This document shows, piece by piece, positions 56,609-63,145 of a stretch of 64,000 nucleotides of DNA. The notes beneath the pieces are model-generated. The model worked only from the letters and a program-made list of their open reading frames with translations, had not been told where the DNA came from and did not search any database. Each line of letters begins with the position of its first letter. Position 1 is the first letter of the stretch. The stretch comes from Tessaracoccus sp. MC1679 (GTDB lineage: Bacteria > Actinomycetota > Actinomycetes > Propionibacteriales > Propionibacteriaceae), in contig NZ_JACJGB010000003.1 of assembly GCF_014164775.1 (NCBI RefSeq), forward strand, positions 1 to 64,000. The letters are read 5' to 3'. The translations under genes and the position numbers were made by a program.

Positions 56609-57213
56609 TCCTCGAACCTCCCGCCGGGGCGCCGCGGCTCAGCCTGCGCTGGGTCTGCGGCGGGACGGCCCGGGACGTCGTCGGCCACCTGGTGGCGGCC
56701 AACGAGCAGTGGTATGTGCTGCTGCCGGAGGACCGTCCCGCGGTGTGGGTGCCGCGCGCGGAGGCGGCTGGGGTGCGCCGCGTGCCCGAGCGCAGCGTGC
56801 TGCCGGTGTCGCGGCCCGAGGACCTTGAGCGGGCGCTGGAGCAGGCCCGGCCCGGAGTCCGCCGCGCGCGGCTCGGCGGCTGGCGGGTGAGCGGCCACGG
56901 TGTCCTGGCCGTCGGCGACCCTGGCGCTGCCCTCGACGACGCGCTGCAGGCCGCAGAGGCGTGGATCGGTGGATCCGCCCCGGTCCGGACTCTGCGCGGC
57001 TCGACGGAGGCGCTCACGGCGCTCGGCCTGAGCATCTGCGGCGGCTTCGCGATCCTCACCGCAGACGGTCCCTCCTCGTCGCTGGCCGGGGCGGTGCCGC
57101 TGACGAGGGGCTGGGCGCTGGAGGTCCACATCGGTGACCTGGCGGGGCTCGAGGCCGCGGCTGCGGCCGGCTTCGTCGAGCGCTACCGCGCCGTCATCCT
57201 CACCCGCCCGTGA
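56605..57213 (+). CDS. Hypothetical protein (Rv0428c-like N-terminal region)
   Basis: A 202-residue protein not firmly assigned. The first ~60 residues (LSLRWVCGGTARDVVGHLVAANEQWYVLLPEDRPAVWVPRAEAAGVRRVPE) resemble the SH3-like N-terminal part of the Rv0428c/cg3035 GNAT family. The rest (ALQAAEAWIGGSAPVRTLRG; AVPLTRGWALEVHIGDLAG) lacks a clear acetyl-CoA loop, so it may be a divergent or shortened relative. The GTG start overlaps the add stop (GTGA), tying its expression to add. Confidence 0.65.
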   Translation: MILEPPAGAPRLSLRWVCGGTARDVVGHLVAANEQWYVLLPEDRPAVWVPRAEAAGVRRVPERSVLPVSRPEDLERALEQARPGVRRARLGGWRVSGHGVLAVGDPGAALDDALQAAEAWIGGSAPVRTLRGSTEALTALGLSICGGFAILTADGPSSSLAGAVPLTRGWALEVHIGDLAGLEAAAAAGFVERYRAVILTRP

Positions 57214-57220
57214 GAGTGGG

Positions 57221-57236
57221 TCCACCGGACGGTGGA
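57221..57236. promoter_or_regulatory. Dyad TCCACC-GGAC-GGTGGA upstream of the DUF2871/two-component operon
   Basis: Six-bp inverted arms with a 4-bp spacer lie 48 bp before the DUF2871 start. It could be an autoregulatory site for the LuxR-type regulator encoded at the end of the operon, or a small hairpin after the preceding gene. Confidence 0.3.
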
Positions 57237-57283
57237 TAGCGGGCGGGCGACGGGGGAGTGGTTCTGCGGGCAGCATCGGAGCC

Positions 57284-57718
57284 ATGCTGAACAGACTCTT
57301 CTTCTCCGCCGCCACCTGGACGGCTCTGGGCCTCGCCTCCGGCCTGTACTGGCGCGAAATGACCAAGCTCAACGACTTCACCGGCCACACCCAGCTCGCC
57401 ACCGCCCACACCCACGCGCTGGCGCTGGGCACGTTGATGCTCCTTGTGGTGCTGGCCCTGGCGAAGAGCTTCGCCCTGGGGGACAAGGCCACGACGCTGT
57501 TCACGGTGCTGTGGAACGTGGGCCTCGGGCTCACGTTCGGGGCCATGATCGTCAAGGGGACGCTGCAGGTCCTCGAGATCCCCATCGCGACCTCGCCGAT
57601 GTGGGCGGGCATCGCCGGACTCGGCCACATGGTGCTCAGCGGGACCTTCGTCTACCTGTTCGTCATCCTGCGCCGGGCACTGACCGCCGCCCCGGCCACC
57701 GCTAACGTGGGGGCGTGA
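57284..57718 (+). CDS. DUF2871 membrane protein
   Basis: A 144-residue protein with four hydrophobic helices: LFFSAATWTALGLASGLYW, TLMLLVVLALAKSF, LWNVGLGLTFGAMIVKG and GIAGLGHMVLSGTFVYLFVIL. Conserved His residues in GHTQLATAHTHALALG match the DUF2871 family. The function is unknown. The stop overlaps the GTG of a histidine kinase gene (GTGA), so it may feed into that signalling pathway. Confidence 0.82.
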   Translation: MLNRLFFSAATWTALGLASGLYWREMTKLNDFTGHTQLATAHTHALALGTLMLLVVLALAKSFALGDKATTLFTVLWNVGLGLTFGAMIVKGTLQVLEIPIATSPMWAGIAGLGHMVLSGTFVYLFVILRRALTAAPATANVGA

Positions 57719-58908
57719 CGACGACGACGGCCGACCACCCCCCGCGGTTCTCGGCGGCCTGGTGGCTGAGGCTGGGGCAGGCGCTCCTCTTCGTGGGGCT
57801 GCTGGTGGTGGCCACCGCGCTGGCCTGGATCGAGGGAGCCGGCTGGCCGGTGCTGGCCCTGGCGGGCATGATGCTGGTGGCCTTCGTCGCGGGGCTCTCA
57901 CTCCAGCCGCGGCTCGGCATCCTCGGGCGCTCGGTGTGGGTGGGTGTGTTGTTCCTCGGCTCGGTCACGTCGATGGTGCTGTCGCGGGACTTCCTCTGGG
58001 TGGTCTTCCCGCTGTGGCTGCTGGTCGGCTCGGTGTTGCCCCTCCTCGCCGCACTGTTGCTGACCGCGGTGACGCTGGCCGTCGTCGTCACGGTGCTGGC
58101 GATGGCCGAGGGGCACAGCGTGGGCGGAGTCCTGGGACCGCTGGTGGGGGCACTGGTGGCGGTGGGCGTTGCCCGAGGGGTGCTCCTGTTCGAACACGAG
58201 GCCTCCGAGCACCGACGGCTGTTGGCGGAGGTGCTCCGGGCTGAGGACGAGACTGCCAGGTTGCAGCGCGAGGCCGGGGTACTCGCCGAGCGGCAGCGCC
58301 TCGCCCACGACATCCACGACACCCTGGCCCAGGGCTTCTCCTCCATCGTGCTGCTGGCACGCGCGGCCACTCGGGCGGTGGATCCCGCCGCTGCTGCCCA
58401 CCTGCTGGGGCAGATCGAGGCCACCGCTGCCGCGAACCTGGCGGAGTCGCGCCGCGTCGTCATGGCATTGGCGCCCGAAGCGCCAGGGGCGGGAGGCCTG
58501 GCGGCGCCCCTGGGGCGCCTCACCGCTGACGTGGCGGGGGCTCTGGGAGCCGAGTGGGCGGTCACCGTCGATCCCGACCTGCCCAGGCTGGCCACGCCCA
58601 TCGAGGTGGCCTTGCTGCGCGGCGCGCAGGGCGCGCTGTCCAACGTGAGGCTCCATTCCGGGGCCGGGCGGATCAACGTCGAGCTGGCCCGCGCCGGTGA
58701 CGAGGTGCACCTGGACATCGTCGACGACGGGGTCGGGTTCGACCCGGCGCGCCCCGTCGTCGCAGGCCCCCTGGGCGGGTACGGGCTGCGTGCACTGCGT
58801 GAGAGGTTCACCGAGCTCGGGGGTGGCGTCGAGGTGGAGTCAGATGCTGGCGGCACCGCGGTGGCGCTGCGGCTCCCGCTGATTCCGGCAGCCGAGGTGT
58901 CGCGGTGA
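57715..58908 (+). CDS. Sensor histidine kinase, NarL/LiaS class
   Basis: A 397-residue membrane kinase. About six N-terminal helices (residues 18-155) have almost no extracytoplasmic loops, suggesting intramembrane sensing. HisKA_3 has ERQRLAHDIHDTLAQGFSSIVLLARAA, with the phosphoacceptor predicted at His201. HATPase: LLRGAQGALSNVRLHSG (N box, usually A-Q-E-A-L-T-N; here the Glu is replaced by Gly) and VDDGVGFD. The GTG follows TAACGT (57703-57708) by 6 nt, so a leaderless start inside the operon is possible besides coupling to DUF2871. Confidence 0.9.
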   Translation: MTTTTADHPPRFSAAWWLRLGQALLFVGLLVVATALAWIEGAGWPVLALAGMMLVAFVAGLSLQPRLGILGRSVWVGVLFLGSVTSMVLSRDFLWVVFPLWLLVGSVLPLLAALLLTAVTLAVVVTVLAMAEGHSVGGVLGPLVGALVAVGVARGVLLFEHEASEHRRLLAEVLRAEDETARLQREAGVLAERQRLAHDIHDTLAQGFSSIVLLARAATRAVDPAAAAHLLGQIEATAAANLAESRRVVMALAPEAPGAGGLAAPLGRLTADVAGALGAEWAVTVDPDLPRLATPIEVALLRGAQGALSNVRLHSGAGRINVELARAGDEVHLDIVDDGVGFDPARPVVAGPLGGYGLRALRERFTELGGGVEVESDAGGTAVALRLPLIPAAEVSR

Positions 58909-59525
58909 CCCGCGTGCTGATCGTCGATGACCACCCCGTGGTGCGCTCGGGGCTGCGCGCCCTGCTCGATGGGGCCGACGGCGTCGAGGTGGTGGGCGCC
59001 GCCGCCTCAGGCGAGGAGGCGCTGATGCTCGCCTCAGAGACCCACCCGGACGTCGTGCTGTGCGACCTGCGGCTGGGGCCCGGGCTCGACGGGGTGGGGG
59101 TCACGGCGGCGCTGCAGGCCCAGCAGGGCGGGCCGGCCGTCCTCATCCTCACCACCTACGACAACGACTCCGACATCGCGCGCGCGGTGCTGGCCGGCGC
59201 GGCCGGCTACCTGCTCAAGGACGCGGAGCCTGAGGACATCGTCTCCGGGATCCAGGACGCCGCCGCGGGGCGGCTGGTGCTGTCGCGGGACATGGAGGGG
59301 CGGGTGGTGGAGCGCATGGCCCAGGGAGTCCCGACGCTGAGCGCCCGCGAGCTCGACGTCCTCCGCCTCGTCGAGGAGGGTGTCACCAACAGGGGGATCG
59401 CCAAGCGCTTGTTCATCTCCGAGGGGACCGTCAAGACGCACCTCGTCCACGCGTACGCCAAGCTGGGCGCGGAGTCCCGCACCGCCGCGGTCGCGGCGGC
59501 TCGGCGCCACGGGCTGCTGGGCTAG
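58905..59525 (+). CDS. Response regulator, NarL/LuxR family
   Basis: A 206-residue regulator. The receiver has RVLIVDDHPVVRSGLRALL, phosphoacceptor Asp in VVLCDLRLGPGLDG, LTTYDND and the Lys of GYLLKDAEPEDI. The DNA-binding domain is LSARELDVLRLVEEGVTNRGIAKRLFISEGTVKTHLVHAYAKLG. The GTG start overlaps the kinase stop (GTGA). It is the last gene before the repeat-rich region, and no clear terminator follows. Confidence 0.93.
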   Translation: MTRVLIVDDHPVVRSGLRALLDGADGVEVVGAAASGEEALMLASETHPDVVLCDLRLGPGLDGVGVTAALQAQQGGPAVLILTTYDNDSDIARAVLAGAAGYLLKDAEPEDIVSGIQDAAAGRLVLSRDMEGRVVERMAQGVPTLSARELDVLRLVEEGVTNRGIAKRLFISEGTVKTHLVHAYAKLGAESRTAAVAAARRHGLLG

Positions 59526-59590
59526 CGGTCGTCTCAGTAGTTCGTCGGGGGTCATGTGCCCTCGCGCCCTGGGTGCCGCCCTTCCCATCG

Positions 59591-59690
59591 TTCCCTGAGG
59601 GGGGCTGCCCGCGGAGCGGCGTGGCCGGTCTCCATCGTTCCCTGAGGGGGCCGTCCGCGGAGCGGCGTGGCCCGTCTCGAAGGGTTGTGA
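59591..59690 (-). repeat. Two inverted 47-bp units (outer left repeat)
   Basis: Units beginning TTCCCTGAGG at 59591 and 59638 are 47 bp apart. They are the reverse complement of the array at 703-858 and of the copy at 62055-62095 on the other side of the HNH gene. The core GCGGAGCGGCGTGGCC is shared. Confidence 0.75.
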
Positions 59691-59990
59691 GCGCCACCTT
59701 CACGCGGATCCCGTTGTCGGGTGCGGTGAGCCGTGAGTCGATGCCCATGCGGCCGTTGTCCAGGGTCTTGCTGTGGCCACTGGTCATACTGTGGTCGGGT
59801 GGTTGAGGCCGCCCGGGCATCGTCTCCCGTCTCCCCGCACTCGTCCTCCCTGTGGCGTGGTCCTGTCCCGGGTGCGGGCCGGCAGGGCGGCGTTGGGGTT
59901 GCGTCTGCTTGGGCGGGATGCCAGCTGGGTGATCGTCGGGTTGGGCACCGCTGCGCAGTGCCGCCCTGCCGTCCCCCACCCTCTCGGCAA
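59690..59990 (-). repeat. Copy B of the ~400-bp dispersed non-coding module
   Basis: Inverted relative to copy A at 395-702. It keeps the 11-bp arms GGCAGGGCGGC (59881-59891) and complement (59960-59970) with the same 90-nt span. It also keeps a small GGCAC...GTGCC hairpin next to one arm. Sequence drift with length changes between the copies argues for non-coding function or decay. Confidence 0.6.
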
Positions 59991-60054
59991 CCATCAGACC
60001 TCTGTTCGCTGAAAGGTCGCGAACCGGGGGCCTCGAGGGCCTTCATCGCTGGTT

Positions 60055-60286
60055 GGCTGAGGTGCCGCGAAGGAACTGGAACCCTCCCCGACGGCTGAGG
60101 AGCCGCGCAGCGGGCTGGGACCCTCCCGGCTGGCTGAGGAGCCGCGCAGCGGGCTGGGACCCTCCCCGCTGGCTGAGGAGCTGCGCAGCGGGCTGGAACC
60201 TTCCCCGCTGGCTGAGGAGCCGCGAAGGGACTGGAACCCTCCCCGCTGGCTGAGGTGCCGCGAAGCGGCCTCGAAGCCTAAGAAAC
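60055..60286 (+). repeat. Six-unit 38/39-bp tandem array
   Basis: Units starting GGCTGAGG lie at 60055, 60093, 60132, 60171, 60210 and 60248, each 38 or 39 bp. Each has the form GGCTGAGGAGCCGCGCAGCG followed by a GGCTGGGACCCTCCCCGCT-like half. There are no unique spacers. The last unit extends into the inner inverted repeat of the HNH locus. Confidence 0.85.
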
Positions 60287-60296
60287 GCGAGCTGAC
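60248..60296 (+). repeat. Inner left inverted repeat of the HNH locus
   Basis: These 49 bp match the reverse complement of 61977-62024 at about 43 positions. Exact blocks include GCGGCCTCGAAG, AAGAAACG and GAGCTGAC. It faces the gene with its unique GAGCTGAC end. Confidence 0.8.
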
Positions 60297-60481
60297 GAGC
60301 CAATTCTCCCGAGTCGTCGAGGCCCTTCACCCGACAGCTGGGTGAGCCGACCGAGGGCGGAGCCCCCGACGCGTCGAGGCCCCGCCACGGGCGCCGACCC
60401 CCCAGCAACCCCCAGAAAAACTTCTCGAAGAATTTCTGCCGGGCGCCCCTGCTGGGAGCCAAAAATGTCAGTGGTCGGTCA

Positions 60482-60487
60482 TAGCGT
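60482..60487 (+). promoter_or_regulatory. -10 box of the DUF222-HNH gene (leaderless)
   Basis: TAGCGT ends 7 nt before the ATG at 60495, with no ribosome binding site between. This fixes the start over a longer in-frame extension that would reach into the repeats. Confidence 0.5.
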
Positions 60488-60494
60488 GGAACCC

Positions 60495-61904
60495 ATGAAG
60501 GACAAGGCGCGTGAGATCGCGGAGCAGTTGCGCTCCGCTGACGAGTTGCGTCGTTTCGCCGAGGCCCAGACCCTGACCCTGCTGTGTGATCTGGCGGAGC
60601 ACTACGAGGTGGACTATGACCGGGTGCTGGAGGTGCTGGCTGAGCGCAGGGTGGTGGTCGGGGGTATCGGGACCCCGGCGGTGTCGGAGTTCATCGGCTT
60701 GGAGCTGGCCGGGTTGCTGCGCTGCCCACCGATCGTGGCGGCCTCCAAGCTGGCTGATGCTTTGAGCTTGAAGCATCGCCACCCGCGGCTGTACACGGCG
60801 GTGCAGGAGGGCCGGATCGAGGCGGCCAGGGCCTGCAAGGCGGCGTCGATGTGTCTGGACCTGCCGGTCGAGGGGGCCGATGCGGTCACCGACCGCTGGT
60901 TGGGTAGGCAGGACGGGTTGGGTTGGACGGCCGCGTTCACGCTGTTGAAGAAGATGATCATCGAGGCTGATCAGGCCCGCGCCGCGGAACGCGAACGGCG
61001 GCAGCGGGCCTCACGCGGGGTGCACGTGTGGGGGTTGCACGACGGGGTGATGAACCTCACCGGCCGCTTGGATGTGCTCGACGCCCGCTACCTGGATGCT
61101 GCCGTGGACCGCATCGCCGACCTGCTGGCTGTCGAGCAGCCCGACACATCGAAGACGATCCTGCGCGCCAAAGCCCTCGGAGTGCTGGCCAACCCCGCCT
61201 ACGCCCTGGCCCTGCTCCAGCACGCGGCGCAGCCCGCCCTCCACGACACCCTGGCCGTCGCCCTCGACACTGCCCCGGCCCCCACCACAGCCAACGCCCC
61301 GGACACAGGGTCAGTCGGCTACGGCGGCGGACCTGCGGAGCCTGCGCCTGTAGACGGTGGGCAGCGTCATGATCCGCACTGCCTCGGCGCGTTGTGTGGC
61401 ACCATCACCACCCCACTGGCCAAGCTCCGCCCCAAGCTGGAGCTGGCCGTCCACATCCACACCGACGCCCTCGGCGAGCTCACCGGCACCGCCCGCATCG
61501 ACCGCGCCGGACACATCACCACCACCCTCCTCGCCGAACTCCTCCCCGGGTTGGATGTCACGGTGCAGCCCGTGATCGACCTGCCCGCAATCCCCGCCGA
61601 AGACCACTACGCCCCATCGGCCGGGTTGAAGAAGGCCCTCCTGCTGAGCATGGACCACGAAATGTTCCCCTACTCCACGCGCCGAGCCAACGGCCTGGAC
61701 CTCGACCACACCCAACCCTTCGCATCCGGCTGCCGCGGGCAGACCCGGAGCGGGAACCTGGCCCCACTCAGCCGCAGGGTCCACCGCGCGAAAACCGCCC
61801 GCACCTGGCGCGCCGACCAACCCAGACCAAGCCAGCTCCACTGGTCCAGCCCACTGGGCTACCGCTACGAAGTTACCCCCAACGGCACCCGCATGCTCGC
61901 CTGA
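60495..61904 (+). CDS. DUF222 / HNH endonuclease-like protein (13E12 repeat family)
   Basis: A 469-residue protein. The N-terminal DUF222 domain is about residues 1-330 (FAEAQTLTLLCDLAEHYEVDYDRVLE; ELAGLLRCPPIVAASKLADA; ARACKAASMCLDLP). A Pro/Ala-rich linker is near 280-300. The C-terminal HNH-like module is LDLDHTQPFASGCRGQTRSGNLAPLSRRVHRAKTARTW (DH, N and H positions present; the usual upstream Cys pair is absent). Family members are multicopy in actinobacteria and their biological role is unproven. The locus is bracketed by nested inverted repeats, which suggests a mobile or repeat-propagating unit. Confidence 0.88.
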   Translation: MKDKAREIAEQLRSADELRRFAEAQTLTLLCDLAEHYEVDYDRVLEVLAERRVVVGGIGTPAVSEFIGLELAGLLRCPPIVAASKLADALSLKHRHPRLYTAVQEGRIEAARACKAASMCLDLPVEGADAVTDRWLGRQDGLGWTAAFTLLKKMIIEADQARAAERERRQRASRGVHVWGLHDGVMNLTGRLDVLDARYLDAAVDRIADLLAVEQPDTSKTILRAKALGVLANPAYALALLQHAAQPALHDTLAVALDTAPAPTTANAPDTGSVGYGGGPAEPAPVDGGQRHDPHCLGALCGTITTPLAKLRPKLELAVHIHTDALGELTGTARIDRAGHITTTLLAELLPGLDVTVQPVIDLPAIPAEDHYAPSAGLKKALLLSMDHEMFPYSTRRANGLDLDHTQPFASGCRGQTRSGNLAPLSRRVHRAKTARTWRADQPRPSQLHWSSPLGYRYEVTPNGTRMLA

Positions 61905-61976
61905 CAGCTCGCCGTCAGGCTGCGAACGAGTGCTCAGGGAGAGGGTTCTCCCGCGGAGCCGTGAGAAGGTGACCTT

Positions 61977-62024
61977 GTCAGCTCACGTTTCTTAACTTCG
62001 AGGCCGCTGCGCGGCTCCTCACCC
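61977..62024 (-). repeat. Inner right inverted repeat of the HNH locus
   Basis: Reverse complement of 60248-60296 with about 43 of 49 positions kept, a single 1-bp length difference. It sits 72 bp after the HNH stop. Confidence 0.8.
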
Positions 62025-62054
62025 GGCGGGCTGGGGCGGGTTGGCTTCGAGACG

Positions 62055-62165
62055 GGCCACGACGCTCCGCGGGCGGCCCCTCCTCTGGGAAGTGTGAGAC
62101 GGGTCATGCTTCTCCGCGGGGGATGTCCCTTGAGAGCCTCCGGAGGCGCTCAGGGAGCGACACTA
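62055..62165 (+). repeat. Outer right 47-bp-type repeats (degenerate)
   Basis: One recognisable unit (62055-62095, GCTCCGCGGGCGGCCCCTCC) and a more diverged one (about 62101-62165, ending CAGGGAGCGAC). They are inverted relative to the units at 59591-59690, so they form the outer arms around the HNH gene. Confidence 0.65.
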
Positions 62166-62225
62166 GGACGACCCCTCCGCCCGGACCTTGACCCCCGACG
62201 AACTCACCACCATGACAGCTGGCCC

Positions 62226-62774
62226 TCAGGCGCCGACGTCGTGCAGGTGGTGAACGAGGTCATGGGCGAAGTAGCGGCCCAGAGAGAGCGCCGTGAAACG
62301 CGACCCGTTGCTGCGCACCCCCGTCCACTCCCACTGCTCGCCCTCGGGCTCGGCCCACGCCTTCGCCGCGGCCTTGGCGCGCTCGCCCACGAGTACCCGG
62401 GTGGCGTTGGCATCGGAGAGCCAGTACTCCTCTTCGGTGGCCGCGAGGTCCTGGTCCCAGTCCTCGAACTCGGCCCCCGCGCCATCGCTGGCGAGGATCA
62501 GGCTGAGACGGGTGGTCATGACCTCGCACACGTCCGCGACATGCCGGGCGTACTCGATGGGCGACCAGGTGGTGGGCTGCGGCCGCCGCTCCGCGCCCCG
62601 CCCCTCCAGCGCCCTCTGGAAGCGGGCCGAGGCGTCGAGGATCAGCCCGGGAAGTGCCTCTGGGCTGACAGCGGCCGGATCGAAGCCGCACTCGGGGCAT
62701 GGCCGCTCGGTCACCCAGGTCCAGTCCTTGGTGTCGGGGGCGGTGGGGTGCGGCGGGATCAGGGGCTCAACCAT
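62226..62774 (-). CDS. DinB-like / DUF664-type metal-binding helical-bundle protein
   Basis: A 182-residue protein of the DinB/YfiT superfamily. ERPCPECGFDPAAVSPEALPGLILDASARFQRAL is the start of the bundle. The three-His metal pattern is spread over WSPIEYARHVADVCEVM and YFAHDLVHHLHDVG. Members include mycothiol- and bacillithiol-dependent enzymes, but the exact activity is unknown. The ATG is 7 nt after TAGGCT on the minus strand (62782-62787), probably leaderless. It lies directly beside the repeat region. Confidence 0.85.
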   Translation of the reverse strand: MVEPLIPPHPTAPDTKDWTWVTERPCPECGFDPAAVSPEALPGLILDASARFQRALEGRGAERRPQPTTWSPIEYARHVADVCEVMTTRLSLILASDGAGAEFEDWDQDLAATEEEYWLSDANATRVLVGERAKAAAKAWAEPEGEQWEWTGVRSNGSRFTALSLGRYFAHDLVHHLHDVGA

Positions 62775-62805
62775 GTTGGCGAGCCTAACTGACCCCGCCG
62801 CTCAC

Positions 62806-63120
62806 TCACCGGCGCGTGCCTGGCCGGCTGTCCGCGATCAGCCTCGTGACGCTCAACTCGGCCGTGGAGACCCAGCGGTCGGCCTGGTCGCCGTAGGTGC
62901 TGAGCACCCGGAGGCGGACGAGGTCGCCGCTCCCCGTGAGGGGGATGACGGAGGGATCTGATGAGTTCGGCAGCGTGCCCGCCGCGACGCTGACGAGGCT
63001 CGACGGGTCGTCGCCGACCAGCACCTCGTAGCCCCTGATCCGCCCGTTGCTGCCGGACTGTCGCGGGGTGACGGTGAGTCGTGAGCGAATCAAGGAGCGG
63101 GTGAGGTGCACGGGCGGGTA
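62806..63120 (-). pseudogene. Remnant of a gene ending in an F5/8 type C (discoidin) domain
   Basis: The minus-strand frame ending in TGA at 62806 gives about 100 residues like the C-terminal part of carbohydrate-binding F5/8-type-C domains: SRLTVTPRQSGSNGRIRGYEVLVGDD, GTLPNSSDPSVIPLTG, VRLRVLSTYGDQADRWVSTAELSV. No start, signal peptide or catalytic domain precedes it. The frame upstream is antisense to the RNase H gene. It is best read as the 3' end of a lost secreted glycosidase or sialidase gene. Confidence 0.6.
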
Positions 63121-63132
63121 TGCGCATGGCAC

Positions 63133-63138
63133 TAGGCT
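63133..63138 (+). promoter_or_regulatory. -10 box of the RNase H gene (leaderless)
   Basis: TAGGCT ends 7 nt before the GTG at 63146. The same hexamer and spacing drive the DinB-like gene on the other strand 350 bp away. Confidence 0.5.
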
Positions 63139-63145
63139 CGGGCGC

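Larger units (their letters stand above)
59526..60494. other. Repeat-rich non-coding interval left of the DUF222-HNH gene
   Basis: There is no supportable gene in these 969 bp. In order it contains two inverted 47-bp units (59591, 59638), copy B of the ~400-bp dispersed module (59690-59990, with the 90-nt dyad 59881-59970), a six-unit 38/39-bp tandem array (60055-60286), a stretch of unique sequence, and the -10 box of the HNH gene (60482-60487). Confidence 0.75.
61905..62225. other. Repeat-rich non-coding interval right of the DUF222-HNH gene
   Basis: It contains a GC hairpin-rich stretch, the inner right inverted repeat (61977-62024) and degenerate 47-bp units (62055-62165). No gene is seen. 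Confidence 0.7.

Noticed and set aside
59552-60046. Open frames across the dispersed module near the HNH gene
   Set aside because: Similar peptide stretches in the two module copies reflect shared DNA; frames are interrupted differently, so coding is unlikely.
60055-60286. Tandem array considered as a CRISPR array
   Set aside because: Units follow each other directly with no unique spacers, and there are no cas genes in the window.
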